The notes beneath the pieces were generated by a model that worked only from the letters and a program-made list of their open reading frames with translations, was not told the origin of the DNA and searched no databases. A program made the position numbers and the translations under genes. Of a DNA stretch of 64,000 bases, positions 43,083 to 52,015 are shown one piece after another. Position 1 is the first letter of the stretch, and each line of letters opens with the position of its first letter. The stretch is from Bacillota bacterium. GTDB taxonomy: Bacteria; Bacillota; Clostridia; Christensenellales; DTU072. The stretch covers positions 186,001 through 250,000 of the forward strand of contig JAEXAB010000003.1 in NCBI GenBank assembly GCA_023394875.1, read 5' to 3'.

Positions 43083-45050
43083 CTATCTTACTCCCTGAAG
43101 CTTCTTCAAGTCGGCTATCTCATCGCGTAATCTTATGCAGGTTTCGAAGTCTAGGTTGCCGCTGGCTACCTTCATCATCGCCGTCATTCTCTCTATCTCT
43201 TTGGCTATTTCACTTCTGCTCATCTTTGTCTTTTCGCTCTTTTCGGTCTTGCTTGTAATAACCAAACTGTTCTTAATCTCTTTAATGATGGTTTTTGGCA
43301 CAATATTATTTTCTTTGTTATAGGCTATCTGATAATCTCTACGGCGTTTGGTCTCATTAATGGCGTTTTGCATACTATCGGTTATTGTGTCTGCGTACAT
43401 AATAACTTTAGCCTCGGCGTTTCTCGCCGCTCTGCCTACCGTTTGTATTAGAGAACTTCTGCTGCGCAAAAATCCTTCCTTATCGGCGTCAAGTATGGCA
43501 ACCAGCATAACTTCGGGTATGTCAAGACCTTCTCTAAGAAGATTTATTCCCACAACGACGTCGTATTCTCCCCTTCTTAGAGAATTTATTATTGTTATTC
43601 TCTCAAGAGTGTCTATATCACTGTGCATATAAGTTGCTTTAATTTCGTGTTCGGCAAGATATACGGTAAGGTTTTCCGCCATTTTTTTAGTAAGCGTGGT
43701 AATAAGCACCCTGCCTTTTTTCTCTATTGTGGTATATATTTCTCCCAAAAGGTCGTCAATCTGATTTTCGGTTTTCTTAACGAATATGGGTGGGTCAATA
43801 AGTCCGGTGGGGCGCAAAAGCTGTTCTACTGTTTGTCCGCTTTCATTTAGTTCATAATCACCAGGCGTTGCGCTTACGCAGATAACCTGACTATATCTTT
43901 GAGAAAACTCCCGGAAATTTAAGGGGCGGTTGTCATAGGCGGCTTTAAGGCGGAAACCGTAATTGACTAGGTTATCCTTACGGGATTTATCTCCGGCGTA
44001 CATACCCCGAAGTTGCGGCAAAGATATATGCGACTCATCGATAAACATAATAAAATCATCGGGAAAATAGTCAAGCAAGGTAAAAGGCGGCTCGCCGGCT
44101 TGCCGTCCGTCGAAATAACGGCTGTAGTTTTCTATTCCCGAACAATAGCCGATTTCTCTAATCATTTCCATATCGTAGCAAACCCTTTCCCTCAGCCTCT
44201 GCTCTTCAATTAATTTTTCCTGCTCCCGGAAGACTCTGCACTCGTTAATCATATCCTCTTTTATTCTTTCCAAAGTGCTTTCTATTTTTTCATCGCCTAT
44301 TACGTAGTGGCTGGCAGGAAAAATAGCGGCGTGAGAAAGTTTGGAAACAATTTTGCCTGTCAAGGCGTCCTCTTCGTATAGTCCGTCTATTGTATCTCCA
44401 AAAAACTCCACTCTTATTGCAAAGGAGCTTGCGTTACTGGCAAAGATTTCCAATACGTCCCCTCTTACTCTAAAGGTGCTTCTTACAAAATCAATATCGC
44501 TTCTTTTGTATTGCAGGCTTATTAACTTGTCAATAAGCTTATCCCTGTCGATTTCCATATCGGGGCGCAAGGATATCATTTGCTTGAAATATTCTTCCGG
44601 GGCTCCCAAACCGTAAATGCAGGATACCGAAGCAACCACAATTACGTCGCTTCTTTCTCCCAACGATGCCGTTGCAGAATGGCGCAGTTTGTCGATTTCG
44701 TCATTGGTAGACATATCCTTTTCTATATAGACGTCTTTGGACGGAATGTAGGCTTCGGGGCGGTAATAATCATAATAAGAAACAAAGTATTCCACTCTGT
44801 TTTTGGGGAAAAGCTCTTTGAATTCATTGCAAAGTTGGGCAGCTAACGTTTTGTTGTGCGCCAAAACAAGGGCGGGGCGGTTTAACTTTGCTATGACGTT
44901 TGCCATGGTAAAAGTTTTGCCCGAACCGGTAACGCCCAAAAGAACTTGCGTTCTTAGTCCGTCCGTTATTCCCTCGCAAAGTTTGTCAATAGCCTGCTGC
45001 TGGTCGCCGCAGGGAGAATATTTGGATATGAGTTCAAATTTTTCCTTCAT
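43083..45050 (-). CDS. uvrB: Excinuclease ABC subunit B
   Basis: 655 residues. Walker A G-V-T-G-S-G-K-T-F near residue 39, the beta-hairpin with Y-Y-D-Y-Y-R-P-E-A-Y near 92, D-E-S-H near 338, the helicase motif V-G-R-A-A-R-N near 540, and a C-terminal UVR domain (M-M-K-V-A-S-G-N-L-D-F-E-T-C-I-R-L-R-D-E-I) for UvrC contact. Loads onto damaged DNA from UvrA and recruits UvrC. It starts 3 nt after a small winged-helix membrane protein gene, with only a weak SD, so it probably depends on upstream translation. Confidence 0.98.
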   Translation of the reverse strand: MKEKFELISKYSPCGDQQQAIDKLCEGITDGLRTQVLLGVTGSGKTFTMANVIAKLNRPALVLAHNKTLAAQLCNEFKELFPKNRVEYFVSYYDYYRPEAYIPSKDVYIEKDMSTNDEIDKLRHSATASLGERSDVIVVASVSCIYGLGAPEEYFKQMISLRPDMEIDRDKLIDKLISLQYKRSDIDFVRSTFRVRGDVLEIFASNASSFAIRVEFFGDTIDGLYEEDALTGKIVSKLSHAAIFPASHYVIGDEKIESTLERIKEDMINECRVFREQEKLIEEQRLRERVCYDMEMIREIGYCSGIENYSRYFDGRQAGEPPFTLLDYFPDDFIMFIDESHISLPQLRGMYAGDKSRKDNLVNYGFRLKAAYDNRPLNFREFSQRYSQVICVSATPGDYELNESGQTVEQLLRPTGLIDPPIFVKKTENQIDDLLGEIYTTIEKKGRVLITTLTKKMAENLTVYLAEHEIKATYMHSDIDTLERITIINSLRRGEYDVVVGINLLREGLDIPEVMLVAILDADKEGFLRSRSSLIQTVGRAARNAEAKVIMYADTITDSMQNAINETKRRRDYQIAYNKENNIVPKTIIKEIKNSLVITSKTEKSEKTKMSRSEIAKEIERMTAMMKVASGNLDFETCIRLRDEIADLKKLQGVR

Positions 45051-45053
45051 TTT

Positions 45054-45425
45054 TTATCCGAATATGGCTTGTAGTATGTACTTGATGGAAAATGAGAATG
45101 TTGCGATAAGCGCGGCGATTATTATTCTGAATATGAATTTTCTTTGAGCTACTTTTTTGTCACGGAGATAACTTATTCCGTTTTCTTTTAGGGTTATAAT
45201 ATACATCGGGTCGCCGTTGGGCTTTTTTGCCCTTTCGCACTCGAAATAATTATCCAATACCAACTGGTTTAATACCTCGTCAAGTTCCGACTCTTTGAAG
45301 TTTACTTTGTAAGGTATTTTTGTGAGCAAATCAAGGGGGGCAAGCAAGCACTTACCGTTGGGACTGCGGCTTGCCTGTTGATAAATAATATTCATTAATA
45401 CCCTTTCTTTTTTACCTAATATCAT
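45054..45425 (-). CDS. Small membrane-anchored winged-helix-like protein (second of a pair)
   Basis: 123 residues, not a named family to me. Residues 1-90 look like a winged-helix domain (two short helices, recognition helix E-L-D-E-V-L-N-Q-L-V-L, then a beta wing M-Y-I-I-T-L-K-E-N-G-I-S-Y-L). The end holds one membrane helix (about 98-118) after a basic stretch, so the domain faces the cytoplasm. It overlaps the preceding gene by 4 bp and ends 3 nt before uvrB. Membrane-bound transcription control or a protein-binding adaptor are both possible. Confidence 0.6.
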   Translation of the reverse strand: MILGKKERVLMNIIYQQASRSPNGKCLLAPLDLLTKIPYKVNFKESELDEVLNQLVLDNYFECERAKKPNGDPMYIITLKENGISYLRDKKVAQRKFIFRIIIAALIATFSFSIKYILQAIFG

Positions 45426-45889
45426 CCCAATATCCTCTCAAGAACAAACACAATTATTGCCGCGATGAAGCCCCCGAAAAAGGCGCTTATGCCGCATATT
45501 ATTGACAGTTTTTTATAATTGATAGCATTAGACGGCAAGTTGTACGCCTCGTTTAACTGCGTTTCTACGTCTTTTACGTCGCTGTCCTGGATTTTTACTT
45601 CGGTCGACATAGCTTCGCTTACCGCTTGTTTTTGTTTTGTCAGCAGTTTATTTTTTTCATACGCCAGTCTGCCCTTTGGTCTTGGAGCGATACAGTATAC
45701 GTTTTCGTCGGTATACTTTGAGGCTATCATGTCGTGAAGCTCCAAATTTTCCATTATGCTATCAAGTTCTTCCACTTCGATATATTCGCCTAGCTGCGTT
45801 AAAATATCGTTTTTGTCAATGACGGTAAACTCCCCTTCGGCAGTCATCCCGATTACGATATCCAGAACGCGAAAACTCATACTATCCAT
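45422..45889 (-). CDS. Small membrane-anchored winged-helix-like protein (first of a pair)
   Basis: 155 residues with SD GAGG. Same plan as the next gene: an N-terminal winged-helix-like part (about 1-80, with V-E-E-L-D-S-I-M-E-N-L-E-L-H-D-M-I followed by V-Y-C-I-A-P-R-P-K-G-R-L-A-Y), a charged linker rich in Asp/Glu/Gln (80-120) and one C-terminal membrane helix (about 128-150). The linker makes it longer than its partner. Position 14 nt after the GH2 gene suggests the transcript runs GH2, both small proteins, uvrB, uvrA. Function unknown. Confidence 0.6.
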   Translation of the reverse strand: MDSMSFRVLDIVIGMTAEGEFTVIDKNDILTQLGEYIEVEELDSIMENLELHDMIASKYTDENVYCIAPRPKGRLAYEKNKLLTKQKQAVSEAMSTEVKIQDSDVKDVETQLNEAYNLPSNAINYKKLSIICGISAFFGGFIAAIIVFVLERILG

Positions 45890-45903
45890 ATATTAACCTC
45901 GGT

Positions 45904-47628
45904 TTATAACCTTACTTGTTCGTTGATTGACCTAATAAATTCCATGTTTATTTTTACTACTTTTCTGTCGTAACTAACAAGGCCGTTGCACTCGTCTTCT
46001 ACGTCGCTTACTTCGGTATAGACGGTTGCCGACAGACCTTTACTTATCTGGGCGATTACTTCTTCCTTAAATAGTCTTGCCAACGCCTTTTCAAATTCGG
46101 CTTGGTTATAAAACTTCTTATAGCCGAAGAATTTTTCTTTGTTATACATATGCCCTTTGGCTTGCAGACTGTAACCGCCGAATTCGCTTAAAATAATGGG
46201 TCTCTTGTCTTTGGGCATCTTTATCTTGCGGAAATAAACGTGCAGACTGCGAAAGTCACCGCACTTTTGGTCATGCCATCCGCTGGCGTGGTCGATAGTT
46301 CTTGTAGGATCCAGCTTCTTATAGAAGTTATAAGCTTTTTCGGCGTCAAACTGTCCCCAACCCTCATTAAACGGCACCCACATAGCAAGACTAACGGTAT
46401 TATACAATGCTTTTATCATTCTTTCGGAATCGATATAATACTCCTCTCTTGCCTTTACGTCCGTTCTCCTAAAAGCCTTATACTTGTTGTCTTTTAGCAT
46501 AATTCCGATAAATGGAAGTATTCCGATTATGCCCATTGTGTAAATCCCGCCACCGTTTATCATATCCTGCCAAACCAACATTCCTAAGCGGTCGCAATGA
46601 TAATACCACCTGAGCGGTTCTATTTTTATATGCTTACGAAGCATATTAAAGCCCATATCCTTCATAAGCTTTATATCATAAATCATAGCTTCGTCACTTG
46701 GCGGAGTGTACATACCGTCACTCCAATAACCTTGGTCAAGCAACCCGTTATGGAAGTACGGCTTGTTATTTAGCATTAGTCTTGGGATATTGTTTACGTC
46801 CTTTCCAATACCGAACTTTCTCATTCCGAAATAAGAATAAACCATATCGCTTTCGGTCTTAATTACCATATCGTATAGCTTGGGGTTTTCCGGACTCCAG
46901 CACTGATAATCCTTTAGCTTAATTTCGGCTTTGCCGTCTTTGGTAATAGTAGAAGCAATTGCGGTTTCTCCGTCAAAAACTTCTATTACTGCCTTTTCCT
47001 GATTCTTAAAAAAGTTAAGCTCTACGCTTAAAGTGTCTTTGTCAATATCGGGGGTCATTTTTAGGTATGTTATATAGTTGTCGCAAAGCTGCTCTATCCA
47101 CACAGTCTGCCAAATACCCGATTGCGGTGTATACCATATCCCGCCACGTTTTGAAGACTGTTTGCCTCTTGCTTGCTCTCCCTTGTCAGAGGGGTCTACT
47201 ACTTCTACGGTAATTTCGTTTTTACCTACTATAACAACGTCTGTTATATCAAAAGAAAAAGGATAATACCCGCCTTTGTGACTTCCTACTTCTTTGCCGT
47301 TAATTTTTACTGAGCATTCATAGTCCACTGCGCCGAAATGAAGAATAGCTCTGTCGTTATCTTTCTTAAAATCAAATTCTCTCTTATAATAAAGTTTATC
47401 GGAAGGGGTAACCGTCCTTTCTACACCCGACAAAATAGTTTCGGGAGAAAATGGTACTACGATATCTCCCTGATATCCGCTGAAGCCTTCTCCGATAGGA
47501 TAAATAGCGTACGACCAGATGCCGTTTAAGTTCTGAAAGCTGTCTCTTTGCAGCTGCGGTCTGGGGTAATCGTTTAACGGTAATTTTTTATCAAGTTTTT
47601 CTCCGAAGGGGGTTAGCAGTCTTTCCAT
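45904..47628 (-). CDS. Glycoside hydrolase family 2 enzyme
   Basis: 574 residues from ATG 47628 (SD GGAGAG). An in-frame ATG 15 nt upstream would place the SD inside the gene. Domains: N-terminal jelly-roll sugar-binding part (about 20-175, with the N-L-N-G-I-W-S-Y start and I-L-H-F-G-A-V-D-Y), Ig-like middle (about 175-270) and a TIM barrel. Acid/base V-P-F-N-E-G-W-G-Q near residue 425 and nucleophile I-L-S-E-F-G-G near 485 are intact. No signal peptide, so it acts on imported oligosaccharides. Beta-galactosidase, beta-glucuronidase or mannosidase specificity cannot be decided here. First gene of the operon leading to uvrBA. Confidence 0.88.
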   Translation of the reverse strand: MERLLTPFGEKLDKKLPLNDYPRPQLQRDSFQNLNGIWSYAIYPIGEGFSGYQGDIVVPFSPETILSGVERTVTPSDKLYYKREFDFKKDNDRAILHFGAVDYECSVKINGKEVGSHKGGYYPFSFDITDVVIVGKNEITVEVVDPSDKGEQARGKQSSKRGGIWYTPQSGIWQTVWIEQLCDNYITYLKMTPDIDKDTLSVELNFFKNQEKAVIEVFDGETAIASTITKDGKAEIKLKDYQCWSPENPKLYDMVIKTESDMVYSYFGMRKFGIGKDVNNIPRLMLNNKPYFHNGLLDQGYWSDGMYTPPSDEAMIYDIKLMKDMGFNMLRKHIKIEPLRWYYHCDRLGMLVWQDMINGGGIYTMGIIGILPFIGIMLKDNKYKAFRRTDVKAREEYYIDSERMIKALYNTVSLAMWVPFNEGWGQFDAEKAYNFYKKLDPTRTIDHASGWHDQKCGDFRSLHVYFRKIKMPKDKRPIILSEFGGYSLQAKGHMYNKEKFFGYKKFYNQAEFEKALARLFKEEVIAQISKGLSATVYTEVSDVEDECNGLVSYDRKVVKINMEFIRSINEQVRL

Positions 47629-47687
47629 AAGCTCTCCTGTCATTTATTTAGCAAGCACAAAAAAAGCGCATAGCTATACACTTTCTT

Positions 47688-47696
47688 ATTATAACA
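47688..47696 (-). promoter_or_regulatory. Extended -10 promoter of the GH2-uvrBA transcript
   Basis: TGT-TATAAT on the minus strand (47696-47688), about 60 nt upstream of the GH2 start; the best -35 (TAGAAA, 17 bp away) is weak. The 47697-47744 stretch shows nothing else clear. Confidence 0.5.
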
Positions 47697-47744
47697 TAAA
47701 CTTTTTTATATTTCTACTATTATGGCGTTTTTTTTGATAACCGT

Positions 47745-50192
47745 TTATTCTGTTCTCAGCGCGGTAACCGGGTCTTTCTTTGAAGCTATTCTGGAAGGTA
47801 TAAAGCCGGAAATCATACTAAGAATTACGCTAAGACCGATTAGTATTAGCGCATGCCACCAAACCACGCTGACTAGTCCGGTTACCGACAACATTGATTT
47901 TAGGATTAAATTGGCAGGCACGGCAACAAGAATGGTAATTATCATACCTAAAATCCCCGAAGAAAGCCCTATTATCCCCGATTCCGCCAAAAATACGGTG
48001 GTTATATCTATCTTCTTCGCTCCGATACTTCGCAAAATTCCTATTTCTTTTCGGCGTTCTAAAACGGAGGTGTAAATAATTATAGCTATCATAATGGACG
48101 ACACTATTAAGGATATGGAAGAAAAACCGATAAGAACATAAGTTACCGTCTTAGTTATCGTATTAATGTATGACATCAGTAAGCCTAAAGTATCGGTATA
48201 GGTTATTCGTTTACCCGTAAGCTCTTTATGACTGTCAAGATAATTTGTTATCAATTCTTTTTTGGCAAAGGAATTGGCGTATATTCTTATCATGCTAGGC
48301 TTACTTAAGTCGGCAAGCCCCATTTCTTCCAATATTTCCTGATACTCATCAGGCTTAATCGACGCGTTGGTTATTATATTCTTTTTCGGGCTGTCTATCT
48401 GGGCTGCTATAACCTGACTGTCTTTTGCCTTGTTTATTATGTACTCAGTAAGTTCGTGTGTATAACCTATTACCCCGGTAATAGAAGATGCAGCCGCTCC
48501 TTTTTTCGGTCTTACTACCCCAACTACCTTTAGCCCCAAGGCGTTTGCGTCCACAAATTCTTTATCGGAGCGGGAAAAATTCTCCTTCTGCCAAGAATTA
48601 ATATTTTCGTTAAAGTGATAATAATCGGAATTTGCCATTATTTTATATTCTATAGCCAAAAGATCGTCAACGCTGTATTTTTTTGAGGTGGCAACTTCGC
48701 TCCCTGCCAAAGCTTTAAGTAAATCGTTTGGTGACAACAAGCCCAAACCAAATAAAGCGTAGTCGCTTAGCTGATTATACTCATCAACTACAATAATAAC
48801 CTCTTCCTTGCTTGTCGGCCAGCGTGACGCTCCCAATAGTTCGTATTGCTGACTCAAGACAAAATCATTATCTATAAGCTCGTCCCAAAGGCTTAACAAA
48901 CTCATATAGTTTTCAAATGACTGCAAAAATTCTTTCAAGCTGTCTTTTAGGGAATCGGTATAGGGATTAATTTTTATATATTCTTCTTCGCCGATATCGC
49001 CGTAAATATTAAACTGCGCCGAATAATCATATTTTATATAACCCCAGTCCTCTTCAAAGCCTTCTTCTAAATAAACTTTGACCTGTTCAAGGTCGTTTGT
49101 AGTAAACATTCCCGCAAGGTTATTTAGTACGCCGCCTATTACCTTTCTAGTGGTTATTTCTTCGCTTTTCGGGTATTTTTCCAGATTTGATTCCTGCAAG
49201 GTAAGTAAGGAAGTCAGAGAATCCAAACTAACGTTATTTTTGCCTACTAAAATAGGATAAACGGACAGAGAACTCCTCTCCGTGCCCGAAATAAAGGAAG
49301 ACACGCCTACCGAAAGGGCAAGTATTAGGGCAATGCCTATTATACCTATACTTCCTGCAAAAGCCGTCAAAAACGTCCTGCCTTTTTTGCTCATTAGGTT
49401 ATGAAAACTCAAAGAAAGAGCGGTAAAAGGGCTCATTGATATTTTATTTTTTTGTTTATTTTTTATAAGCCTTTTCGGAACGTTACACGTATTTACCACA
49501 ACGGGCGGTTCATAGGAATAGGGCATAGTATCATCGGTAATTTCTCCGTCGGAAAGCTTAACTATCCTAGTGCTGTATTGATTTGCAAGGTCGGAATTGT
49601 GAGTAACCATAATAACCAACCTGTCTTCGGCTACTTTTTTTAATAACTCCATTACCTGCAAGCCTGATTCGGAGTCCAAAGCCCCTGTTGGTTCATCGGC
49701 AAGGATTATTTGTGGATTATTAATTAGGGCTCTGGCTATTGCTACCCTCTGCATTTGTCCGCCCGAAAGCTGATTGGGTTTTTTGTGAACGTGCGCGCCT
49801 AAATCCACTTTTTTTAAGGCTTCTATTGCCCTTTGCTTTCTTTCGCTCTTACTTATTCCGGCAAGAGTAAGGGCAATTTCCACGTTTTTTAGTACCGACA
49901 GATGAGAAATAAGATTGTATGATTGAAAAACAAAACCAATTGTTTGGTTGCGGTAAAAATCCCAGTCGCTGTCCTTATATTCTTTGGTTGACCGTCCGTT
50001 TATAAGTAAGTCGCCGTTAGTGTATCTGTCCAACCCGCCTACGATATTAAGAAGAGTTGTCTTTCCGCAACCCGAAGCGCCCAAAATGGAAACAAACTCA
50101 TTCTTCCGAAAAGTTATGTTTATTCCTTTTAGCGCGGTTACTATACCGTTATTTAGTTTGTAATTTTTCGTAACGTTTTTTAATTGGAGCAT
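47745..50192 (-). CDS. MacB-like ABC transporter, ATPase fused to FtsX-type permease
   Basis: 815 residues from ATG 50192 (GGGGGGA SD 7 nt before; an alternative start 48 nt upstream has no SD). ATPase at residues 1-225: G-A-S-G-C-G-K-T-T (Walker A), L-S-G-G-Q-M-Q-R-V-A (signature), I-I-L-A-D-E-P-T-G-A-L-D (Walker B, LolD/MacB type). A linker leads to a first helix near 275-300, an extracellular domain of about 400 residues and three C-terminal helices (about 685-805) with the FtsX arrangement E-R-R-K-E-I-G-I-L-R-S-I-G-A. Such mechanotransmission transporters handle peptides, lipoproteins or antibiotics. Substrate unknown. Single gene with its own promoter. Confidence 0.88.
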   Translation of the reverse strand: MLQLKNVTKNYKLNNGIVTALKGINITFRKNEFVSILGASGCGKTTLLNIVGGLDRYTNGDLLINGRSTKEYKDSDWDFYRNQTIGFVFQSYNLISHLSVLKNVEIALTLAGISKSERKQRAIEALKKVDLGAHVHKKPNQLSGGQMQRVAIARALINNPQIILADEPTGALDSESGLQVMELLKKVAEDRLVIMVTHNSDLANQYSTRIVKLSDGEITDDTMPYSYEPPVVVNTCNVPKRLIKNKQKNKISMSPFTALSLSFHNLMSKKGRTFLTAFAGSIGIIGIALILALSVGVSSFISGTERSSLSVYPILVGKNNVSLDSLTSLLTLQESNLEKYPKSEEITTRKVIGGVLNNLAGMFTTNDLEQVKVYLEEGFEEDWGYIKYDYSAQFNIYGDIGEEEYIKINPYTDSLKDSLKEFLQSFENYMSLLSLWDELIDNDFVLSQQYELLGASRWPTSKEEVIIVVDEYNQLSDYALFGLGLLSPNDLLKALAGSEVATSKKYSVDDLLAIEYKIMANSDYYHFNENINSWQKENFSRSDKEFVDANALGLKVVGVVRPKKGAAASSITGVIGYTHELTEYIINKAKDSQVIAAQIDSPKKNIITNASIKPDEYQEILEEMGLADLSKPSMIRIYANSFAKKELITNYLDSHKELTGKRITYTDTLGLLMSYINTITKTVTYVLIGFSSISLIVSSIMIAIIIYTSVLERRKEIGILRSIGAKKIDITTVFLAESGIIGLSSGILGMIITILVAVPANLILKSMLSVTGLVSVVWWHALILIGLSVILSMISGFIPSRIASKKDPVTALRTE

Positions 50193-50220
50193 CGGCAAAT
50201 CCCCCCATGGATTTATTTTT

Positions 50221-50268
50221 ATTATATTCCTAAATGACAAAGCTGTCTACCCTAAGGAGACAGCTTTG
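50221..50268 (-). promoter_or_regulatory. Promoter overlapped by an 11-bp inverted repeat, upstream of the ABC gene
   Basis: Minus strand TAGACA (50249-50244), 17-bp spacer, TATAAT (50226-50221). CAAAGCTGTCT (50238-50248) and AGACAGCTTTG (50258-50268) form a perfect 11-bp repeat around 9 bases, covering the -35. It may be an operator or the terminator stem of the M1 peptidase gene; no T run follows on the minus strand. Confidence 0.6.
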
Positions 50269-50297
50269 CAAAAAATTAATTGTAAAAGTTTTGTCTA

Positions 50298-51725
50298 TTA
50301 TGCAAACGTAGCTATTACGTTGTCGCCAATCCAGCCGTTTATAAAGCCCGCGTATTCGGTTTTTCCTACCTTGGAGAAAGCCTCACACAGATTCTTGACG
50401 TCGGCTATGCCGTACTTGTTGTTTTCAAAATACGTTTTCAACGACTTGTTGAATTTGTCTTTTCCCATTACTTCATATAAGCTCATAAACATCATACTGC
50501 CCTTGTTGTACGCCAGCATATCGTATTGATAAGAAGTATAGTCGTAAATGCTCTTGTTCATGACTAGAACATTGTTATTTTTACGCATTTTTTGGAGTTT
50601 TTCATAGAGCATATAAGAATCTACCGTTTCTTTCATCATGCTGTTATAGCTGTCGATATCGTCGTTAAGAAGATAATAATAAGCGGATACAAAAGAGGTC
50701 AAGCCTTCATCAAGATAACTTTCGTTAATGCTGTCACTTCCTACCATGCCGTACCACCATTGATGGGCAGTCTCGTGAATTACCGTGTTCAGTACGTCTT
50801 TACTGGTGTCGGAGATATAAATCAGAGAACTAAATTCCATTCCGTCACAGAAAAACGGAGTCTGAACGATGGAGAAAACGGGATACTCATATTTACCGAA
50901 GGCTTCGGAGAAAGTTTTTACGGCGGATACCGCGCATTCCAAAGTAGCCGCGCTGTTCTTGTCCGATGTATAATAATAAGTAACAGCTATATCGTCATAA
51001 TTTGCCTTTACCGTCTTGAAATTTTTATTAGCAGCCATGGCGAAGTCACGGATTTTTTCTCCCTTAAACATATAGGTCTTGAGTTCATTTTTGGTGCTTT
51101 CGGTCACGGCTTTTGCTGAAGATGCCACAACTAAATCTTTATTAACCGTCAAGGTAACTTGATAGTTAGCTACTTCGCTAAGCATAGGGTCGCCGATTGT
51201 GGTAAATCTGTCTTCTCGGAAAGCTCCGTCGTTAAACACAGCTAGCTGGGGATAGAAGTTGGCTAAATTATAACTGTCGTTAACAACTCCCAATCTTAGG
51301 TTGCTATGAGGGATGTTTACGGTATATTCCATACCAATACTAACCTTATCTTTAAGTTTCATCGCAGCAACGGGTACTTTTAATAACTGTCCGTTCTGAC
51401 TTATAGAATAGTTGGTTATTTGTTGATTATCAACGGTTACTTTACTTAGAGTAATACCGCCGTACTTTTCTAACTTGCCGCTGTAAGCTTTGTCGGTGGT
51501 GTTTTCGCTATACGCATTGGCGTAAAGGTTAAAAACTACACCATCAAGCCCGTCGGCGTATACGTTGCTAATATTGACTGTCTGTTGACCCTTAATAACA
51601 TCATTATCTAAAGAAAGAGTAATGTCATAATCTGCGTTGCAAATATTCTCGCCCTCTTTGTTGGTACAGGCAAATACAGTCAACGCCAAAGCTATAATAA
51701 TCAGGATAAATAATACTTTTTTCAC
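50298..51725 (-). CDS. M1-like metallopeptidase lipoprotein
   Basis: 475 residues from GTG 51725 (SD GAGG). Signal peptide with lipobox V-F-A-C, so anchored on the outer face of the membrane. After a beta-rich N-terminal domain comes the gluzincin core: G-M-E-F-S-S (in place of the usual G-A-M-E-N), then H-E-T-A-H-Q-W-W near residue 320 and N-E-S-Y-L-D-E-G-L with the third zinc ligand about 18 residues on. The C-terminal helical domain of full M1 enzymes is missing, as in short bacterial M1-like proteins. Releases residues from extracellular peptides. Single gene. Confidence 0.87.
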   Translation of the reverse strand: MKKVLFILIIIALALTVFACTNKEGENICNADYDITLSLDNDVIKGQQTVNISNVYADGLDGVVFNLYANAYSENTTDKAYSGKLEKYGGITLSKVTVDNQQITNYSISQNGQLLKVPVAAMKLKDKVSIGMEYTVNIPHSNLRLGVVNDSYNLANFYPQLAVFNDGAFREDRFTTIGDPMLSEVANYQVTLTVNKDLVVASSAKAVTESTKNELKTYMFKGEKIRDFAMAANKNFKTVKANYDDIAVTYYYTSDKNSAATLECAVSAVKTFSEAFGKYEYPVFSIVQTPFFCDGMEFSSLIYISDTSKDVLNTVIHETAHQWWYGMVGSDSINESYLDEGLTSFVSAYYYLLNDDIDSYNSMMKETVDSYMLYEKLQKMRKNNNVLVMNKSIYDYTSYQYDMLAYNKGSMMFMSLYEVMGKDKFNKSLKTYFENNKYGIADVKNLCEAFSKVGKTEYAGFINGWIGDNVIATFA

Positions 51726-51826
51726 AATTCACCTCATAACGATATAAAATTTTATGTAAAATATGGAAAAAATATTACTTTTACTATAATTTTACCGAAA
51801 AAAAATAATTTTAATTCGGCAACTTA

Positions 51827-51855
51827 TTGACATCGTGTCAATTATGGAATATGAT
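51827..51855 (+). promoter_or_regulatory. Plus-strand promoter in the M1-dnaX gap, with inverted repeat
   Basis: TTGACA (51827-51832), 17-bp spacer, TATGAT (51850-51855). The -35 is one arm of the perfect repeat TTGACA-TCG-TGTCAA (51827-51841). No plus-strand ORF follows. The rest of the gap toward 51726 is AT-rich and holds no clear element. Confidence 0.55.
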
Positions 51856-51861
51856 AGTAAC

Positions 51862-51936
51862 ACAAATAGCTCATAATTTTCCCCCTTATCATAAAAGTAA
51901 AGGAGTTTCGTATTTTTCGAAACTCCTTTGCTTTTT
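51862..51936 (+). ncRNA. Candidate short RNA ending in an intrinsic terminator
   Basis: From the predicted start near 51862, about 35 nt of mostly unpaired sequence with a C-run (TTTTCCCCCTTATC near 51877-51890) leads to a perfect 12-bp stem (51899-51910 with 51918-51929) followed by GCTTTTT. A C-rich single-stranded patch can pair with GGGGG/GGAGG sites of mRNAs. There is no ORF. The stem also works on the minus strand as a dnaX terminator, so the RNA is only a candidate. Confidence 0.4.
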
Positions 51937-51963
51937 GTATTGATATTACTGCGCCGTTAAAGA

Positions 51964-51994
51964 AAAGGGGTTTTGCGATTTGCAAAGCTCCTTT
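51964..51994. terminator. Hairpin downstream of dnaX, related to the one at 51899-51929
   Basis: Arms 51964-51976 and 51982-51994 pair over 13 positions, two of them G-U if read as plus-strand RNA (mismatches on the minus strand). Loop GATTT. It resembles the neighbouring hairpin in sequence (AAAGG(A/G)G...CTCCTTTG), as if the unit had been duplicated. Confidence 0.6.
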
Positions 51995-52015
51995 GTTTTA
52001 GTAAATTGTTGATTT

